Assembly (NCBI GenBank): GCA_036567845.1
Contig: DATCTT010000453.1
Coordinates: 1-9,353 of the forward strand
From: MWAR01 sp036567845
GTDB lineage: Bacteria > Muiribacteriota > Ozemobacteria > Ozemobacterales > Ozemobacteraceae
DNA: 9,353 bases
Direction: 5' to 3'
Below the pieces are notes generated by a model. That model had not been told where the DNA came from. It did no database searches and saw only the letters and a list, made by a program, of their open reading frames with translations. This document shows, in pieces, positions 6,122 to 9,353 of this stretch (position 1 is the first letter of the stretch; each line of letters starts with the position of its first letter). The position numbers and the translations under genes were made by a program.

Positions 6122-8209
6122 TTACTCTTCCGCGGCTTCCTCGCCCTTGCGGCCGTATTCCTTGATAACCTGCTCGGTCACGTTGGCCGGCACTTCCTCG
6201 TAATGGTCGAACTTCATCGTGAACTCGGCGCGGGACTGGGTCATCGACTTGAGGTCGGTCGCGTATTTGTACATCTCGGCCAGGGGGACCGACGCTTTGA
6301 CGACCTGCTGTCCGCCCATCGGCTCCATGCCCAAAATGCGGCCGCGGCGGGAGTTCAGATCGCCGATGACGCTGCCCATGAATTCGTCCGGGGTGAAGAC
6401 GCAGACTTCGTAGATCGGCTCGAGCAGAATTGGCTTGGCCTGGGCCATGCCTTCCTTGAAGGCGATCGTGGCGGCCAGTTTGAACGCGAGTTCCGACGAG
6501 TCGACGTCATGATACGAGCCGAAGTGGAGGGTCGCCTTGAAGTCGATCACCGGGAAACCGGCGAGGACGCCGCGCTTGCGGGCTTCCTGCAGGCCCTTCT
6601 CTACGGCCGGAATGAAGTTGCGGGGAACGACGCCGCCGACGATCGCGTCGACGAACTCGAAATCCTTGCCAGGGTTCGGCTCAAAAGCGATCGTGACATC
6701 GCCATACTGACCACGGCCGCCCGACTGTTTCTTGTGTTTCCCCTGGACGTCCGACTTGCCCTTGATCGTCTCGCGGAACGGGATACGGGGCTTGCTGATC
6801 TCCACGTCGACGTTCCAGCGGCTCTTGAGGCGGCTGATCGCCACGTCAATGTGGGTGTCGCCGAGGCCCGAGATCAAGCCCTGACTCATCTCGGCGTCGA
6901 ACTCGTATTTCAGCACGCCGTCATCGTTGCACAGGGTGTGCAGGCCAGTGCCCATCTTTTCCTGGTCGTTCTTGGTCTTGGGAGCGATCGCGTAGGTCAG
7001 TTTGGGCTCGGGCAGCGCCGGAAGCTGGAACTGGACGTTGTAGCTCTTGTCGCACAGGGTGTCGCCGCGCGTTGAGATCTTCGGCTTGACCAGCATCGCG
7101 ATGTCGCCGGCGACAACCGCTTCGAGATCGACACGGTTCTTGCCGCGCATCGTGAAGAAGGCGCTGAACCGCTCGGTGTTCTCGCGGTTTGGGTTGTAAT
7201 AATCGGTGCCGGTGGTCATCTTCCCGCTGATGACGCGCAGGAAGATCATGTCGCCGGCCTGCTCGTTGACCTTCTTGAAAATGAAGCTGGCAAAGGGGCC
7301 GTCGACCTTGGGCTCAACCTTGACCTTCGTGTCGGTTCCAGGCGTGACGGCCTCGACGGCCCCGCGCTCGATTGGAGAGGGCATGCAATTCGTGATGAAC
7401 TCGAGAACCTGGTCCCCGCCGAGATTCTTGAGCGCCATGCCGCAGATGAGGGGCTTGATCTTGTTGGCGGCAAGACCGAGCTTGAGGGCCCGGCGCAGCT
7501 CGTCGTTCGTGATCGTCTGGCCGTCGAAGAACTTGTTCAGAAGCTCGTCATCGCACTCGACGATCGACTCGACCATGCTCTCGCGCATCTTGGTTGCCAT
7601 CTCTGCCATGTCGGCCGGGATATCCTTGGTCTCGACCTTCTTGCCGGTGTCGTCGGTGTATGCATACGCTTTCATCTCGATCAGGTCGATCAAACCCTTC
7701 AGGTTCGCAGCGGTGCCCCATGGGAGCTGAATCGGGATGATCTTCGCGTCAAACGCCTTCAACTCGTCGATCAGTTTCGCGACGTTGATGTTTTCCTTGT
7801 CAAGCTTGCTCAGATAGACAGCCCGGGGAATATTGTAATCATTCAGGATCTTCCAGTTCTTCTCGGTGCCGACTTCGATGCCCGAGCTGGCATTGACGAC
7901 GACAATCGCAGCATCCATCGCCGGAAGGACCTTGTATACTTCACCGAGGAAATCGTCGAAGCCGGGCGTGTCGAGCAGATTGATCTTGACATCCTTCCAC
8001 TCGAGGCAGGCCAGTGACGTGCCCACCGTGGTCTTGCGCTTCAGCTCTTCGGGGTCGTAGTTCATCACGGACGAACCGTCGTCGACCTTGCCGATGCGCG
8101 AGTTGGCGCCGGTGTGGAACAGCAGCGCTTCGGTCAGCGAGGTCTTGCCGGCTCCGCCGTGGGAGACGAGCCCGATATTGCGGATCTTGTCGGTGGTATA
8201 CAGCTTCAT
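6122..8209 (-). CDS. fusA2: Elongation factor G-like translational GTPase (EF-G2 type)
   Basis: This is a 695-residue, full-length EF-G homologue that would act on cytoplasmic ribosomes. The G domain has the P-loop SHGGAGKTS (16-24), a divergent switch I (ELKRKTTVG, with Thr61), DTPGFDDF (80-87) and SKLD (134-137), plus the IQLPWG subdomain that EF-G carries. Domain II starts near 300. Domain IV includes QSGGRGQYGDV near 498 and the translocation-tip motif SYHDVDSSEL near 563. Domain V begins near 596 (EPIYEVCVFTPDEFMG). In canonical EF-G the switch II His (DTPGH) supports GTP hydrolysis; here it is Phe84, and the G4 Asn is Ser134. EF-G2/FusA2 paralogues often have Tyr or Phe there, so this is probably not the housekeeping EF-G. 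Start 8209 is chosen for GAGGAG 8 nt upstream. It has its own terminator and candidate promoter, and no rpsL/rpsG/tuf neighbours. Confidence 0.93.
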   Translation of the reverse strand: MKLYTTDKIRNIGLVSHGGAGKTSLTEALLFHTGANSRIGKVDDGSSVMNYDPEELKRKTTVGTSLACLEWKDVKINLLDTPGFDDFLGEVYKVLPAMDAAIVVVNASSGIEVGTEKNWKILNDYNIPRAVYLSKLDKENINVAKLIDELKAFDAKIIPIQLPWGTAANLKGLIDLIEMKAYAYTDDTGKKVETKDIPADMAEMATKMRESMVESIVECDDELLNKFFDGQTITNDELRRALKLGLAANKIKPLICGMALKNLGGDQVLEFITNCMPSPIERGAVEAVTPGTDTKVKVEPKVDGPFASFIFKKVNEQAGDMIFLRVISGKMTTGTDYYNPNRENTERFSAFFTMRGKNRVDLEAVVAGDIAMLVKPKISTRGDTLCDKSYNVQFQLPALPEPKLTYAIAPKTKNDQEKMGTGLHTLCNDDGVLKYEFDAEMSQGLISGLGDTHIDVAISRLKSRWNVDVEISKPRIPFRETIKGKSDVQGKHKKQSGGRGQYGDVTIAFEPNPGKDFEFVDAIVGGVVPRNFIPAVEKGLQEARKRGVLAGFPVIDFKATLHFGSYHDVDSSELAFKLAATIAFKEGMAQAKPILLEPIYEVCVFTPDEFMGSVIGDLNSRRGRILGMEPMGGQQVVKASVPLAEMYKYATDLKSMTQSRAEFTMKFDHYEEVPANVTEQVIKEYGRKGEEAAEE

Positions 8210-8217
8210 TGAGTTCT

Positions 8218-8223
8218 CTCCTC
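8218..8223 (-). promoter_or_regulatory. Ribosome binding site that decides the EF-G-like start
   Basis: GAGGAG on the minus strand lies 8 nt before the ATG at 8209-8207. A longer in-frame reading from an ATG at 8248 would put this site inside the gene and add 13 residues not seen in EF-G proteins. The 8209 start gives MKLYTTDKIRNIGLV, a normal EF-G N-terminus. Confidence 0.8.
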
Positions 8224-8269
8224 GGAACAGTTTCGCCCGGAATGCCAAGAGGGGCGAGTATTTCAGGTA

Positions 8270-8298
8270 TGTATACAGGAAACCTGGTACAAATGCAA
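8270..8298 (-). promoter_or_regulatory. Candidate promoter of the EF-G-like gene
   Basis: On the minus strand, TTGCAT (8293-8298) and TATACA (8270-8275) are separated by 17 bp in the 91-bp gap between the DUF2752 and EF-G-like genes. The match is moderate (3 of 6 and 4 of 6). The -10 overlaps the 8-bp palindrome TGTATACA (8270-8277), and CAGGT (8264-8268) with ACCTG (8282-8286) flanks it as a wider inverted pair. This could be an operator over the promoter, but the arms are short. Confidence 0.4.
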
Positions 8299-8300
8299 CG

Positions 8301-8744
8301 TCAGAACCAGCCGAATCGTTCCCCTAACCAGGAGACGATGAGAGAGCCGATCAGCACCGGACCCGACCAGTGCAGGAACGCTGTGACCGGCGGCGTCAGC
8401 CCCGACGGGCCTTTCCGCAGCAGCCAGGCCCGCAGGGGAATCTGGGCGACGACGGCAAGAAACAGGAGGATGCCGAGTCTGTGGAACGAGGCCGCCTCGC
8501 TGATCCGCCCGTGCGCGAGCGCCGTGAAGCTGCGCACCAGACCGCACCCCGGGCATTTCGCCTGGAACAGGAGCTGGTGCGGGCACAGCGCCGGGATTTC
8601 CCGGCCGAACAGAGACACGAGCTCGCCGCCCGGAGGCGCCGGCGTCAGGAACAGGGCGGCGAGAACGATCAGAACGGCGACGAGAAGCTGATGACGCTGA
8701 TATGCGAAAAAACGAGCTCCCGCCGTGGCCGGATCAGACCGCAT
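8301..8744 (-). CDS. DUF2752 family membrane protein
   Basis: This 147-residue integral membrane protein carries the DUF2752 signature: Cys54-Pro-His, then CPGCGLVRSF (64-73) and the ALAHGRISEA stretch after it. The Cys54-x9-Cys64-x2-Cys67 spacing is usual for the family. Predicted membrane segments are about 20-37, 90-109 and 124-140; the cysteine motif lies between the first two. The function of the family is unknown; metal or thiol chemistry near the membrane is only a guess. Start 8744 lies 10 nt after the stop of the RING/zinc-ribbon gene and has a weak GGAA before it, so translation is probably coupled. An in-frame ATG at 8789 lies inside the upstream gene and has no ribosome site. DUF2752 genes often sit beside small two-helix membrane proteins, which matches the neighbour here. 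Confidence 0.85.
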   Translation of the reverse strand: MRSDPATAGARFFAYQRHQLLVAVLIVLAALFLTPAPPGGELVSLFGREIPALCPHQLLFQAKCPGCGLVRSFTALAHGRISEAASFHRLGILLFLAVVAQIPLRAWLLRKGPSGLTPPVTAFLHWSGPVLIGSLIVSWLGERFGWF

Positions 8745-8754
8745 CGCGTTCCGG

Positions 8755-9342
8755 TCAGTGCTTCCCGCCAAGCGCCTGGATGACGCCATTGATGCCGATT
8801 GATATGATGGAATACAATATCAACCGTTGTCCTTTGGGATTGCCCTGGGCGACGTAGACGAGCCCCTGAATCAGCGCGATGATCGGACAGCAGACGACGC
8901 CGATCCAGTCTGTGGTCGATAGGGCGACTTCATCGATACCAGCGGCAGTTTTCCCGACGCCACCGAGGGTTGCCCGGTCCTCGTCGCTCTGATACTCGTT
9001 GCAATGTTTGCATTTTCGCGCTCCGCGCGCAATTGGCTCCTTGCACCAGCGGCAGGGAACCGTTCCTCCGGGAGGTGGCGGGACGGCCGGGCCGCCGGCC
9101 ATCGATCCCGGGGGAATGCCGGGAACTCCAGGCGCTGCATGGCCGCCGCGGGCGGCGGCGCAGGAGGGGGAGGTGCAGCCGCCTGATCGGGACCAACACG
9201 CGTCATGGTTGACCGAATGACAGGATGGGCAGTTGTGGATCTGCTCGCCGAGGGCAATCGGTTTCCCGCAAACGGCGCACGACCGGCCCAGAACCTTCTT
9301 GTTTGCCTTCATAACCTCGGGAAGGGCATCCCCGTCGGCCAT
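8755..9342 (-). CDS. RING/PHD-like zinc finger plus zinc ribbon membrane protein
   Basis: This encodes 195 residues. Residues 22-61 carry eight zinc ligands in the order C4-H-C3: Cys22, Cys25, Cys38, Cys41, His46, Cys49, Cys56 and Cys61. This fits the prokaryotic RING finger family (Prok-RING_1 type) and resembles PHD/RINGv ligand order. A flexible Gly/Pro linker (65-94, PPPPGG) follows, then a four-Cys zinc ribbon (CRWC at 97-100, CKHC at 111-114). Two hydrophobic segments (about 146-165 and 173-190) suggest a membrane hairpin at the C-terminus, with the zinc modules on one side, probably cytoplasmic. Its role is unknown; ubiquitin ligase activity should not be assumed. No ribosome site is clear before 9342, and the frame is open to the window edge, so the true start could be upstream, or at Met11 (9312, GAGG only 2 nt away). 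It is first in a unit with the DUF2752 gene. Confidence 0.8.
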   Translation of the reverse strand: MADGDALPEVMKANKKVLGRSCAVCGKPIALGEQIHNCPSCHSVNHDACWSRSGGCTSPSCAAARGGHAAPGVPGIPPGSMAGGPAVPPPPGGTVPCRWCKEPIARGARKCKHCNEYQSDEDRATLGGVGKTAAGIDEVALSTTDWIGVVCCPIIALIQGLVYVAQGNPKGQRLILYSIISIGINGVIQALGGKH

Positions 9343-9353
9343 GGGAGAGGCAG

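Noticed and set aside
6020..7075. A 351-codon open frame on the plus strand opposite the EF-G-like gene
   Set aside because: The opposite strand is unambiguous EF-G sequence. The translation is Arg/Asp/Leu-rich mirror sequence, and the frame would run through the terminator hairpin at 6078-6103.

Overview
The window looks like chromosomal DNA from a GC-rich, Gram-negative-type, uncultured or poorly characterised bacterium. It encodes a lipobox lipoprotein with Ig/PKD-like modules and a beta-propeller, a bacterial RING/PHD-like zinc protein, a DUF2752 membrane protein, an EF-G2-type GTPase and a DUF2225 protein. That mix fits deep-branching environmental phyla (Riflebacteria/Ozemobacteria-like, planctomycete-like or similar), but this is inference and no gene fixes the taxonomy. 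I see no rRNA, tRNA, CRISPR array, transposase, integrase or phage gene.

Layout, left to right. (1) Positions 30-60 form an intrinsic terminator for the leftward gene 79-3672, a 1197-residue lipoprotein with a signal peptide, about seven Ig/PKD-like modules and a six-blade NHL-like propeller. Its promoter (TTGACA, 18 bp, CATAAT) lies at 3704-3733 and overlaps an upstream in-frame ATG, so translation very probably starts at 3672. (2) 3757-4551, leftward, encodes a 264-residue helical protein of unknown function. (3) 4552-4764 is a divergent intergenic region with candidate promoters and two inverted repeats. (4) 4765-6004, rightward, is a receiver-like plus DUF2225 gene interrupted by a +1 frame change at about 5690-5709, so its C-terminal helical repeat part sits in another frame. 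(5) 6005-6121 separates convergent genes and carries a strong terminator at 6072-6103 for the leftward EF-G-like gene. (6) 6122-8209 encodes an EF-G2-type translational GTPase with Phe in place of the catalytic His. (7) 8301-8744 and 8755-9342 encode a DUF2752 membrane protein and a RING/zinc-ribbon membrane protein. These two are read leftward, 10 bp apart, with the RING gene first.

The RING-like and DUF2752 genes look like one translationally coupled unit. The EF-G-like gene lies 91 bp downstream with its own candidate promoter and a strong ribosome binding site, so it may be read both alone and by read-through. The lipoprotein has its own promoter, so it need not depend on the unknown gene before it. 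No obvious pathway joins the whole window. The points most worth checking are the split receiver-DUF2225 gene, the membrane RING/DUF2752 pair, the EF-G paralogue lacking the catalytic His, and the T8 tract inside the lipoprotein signal peptide.
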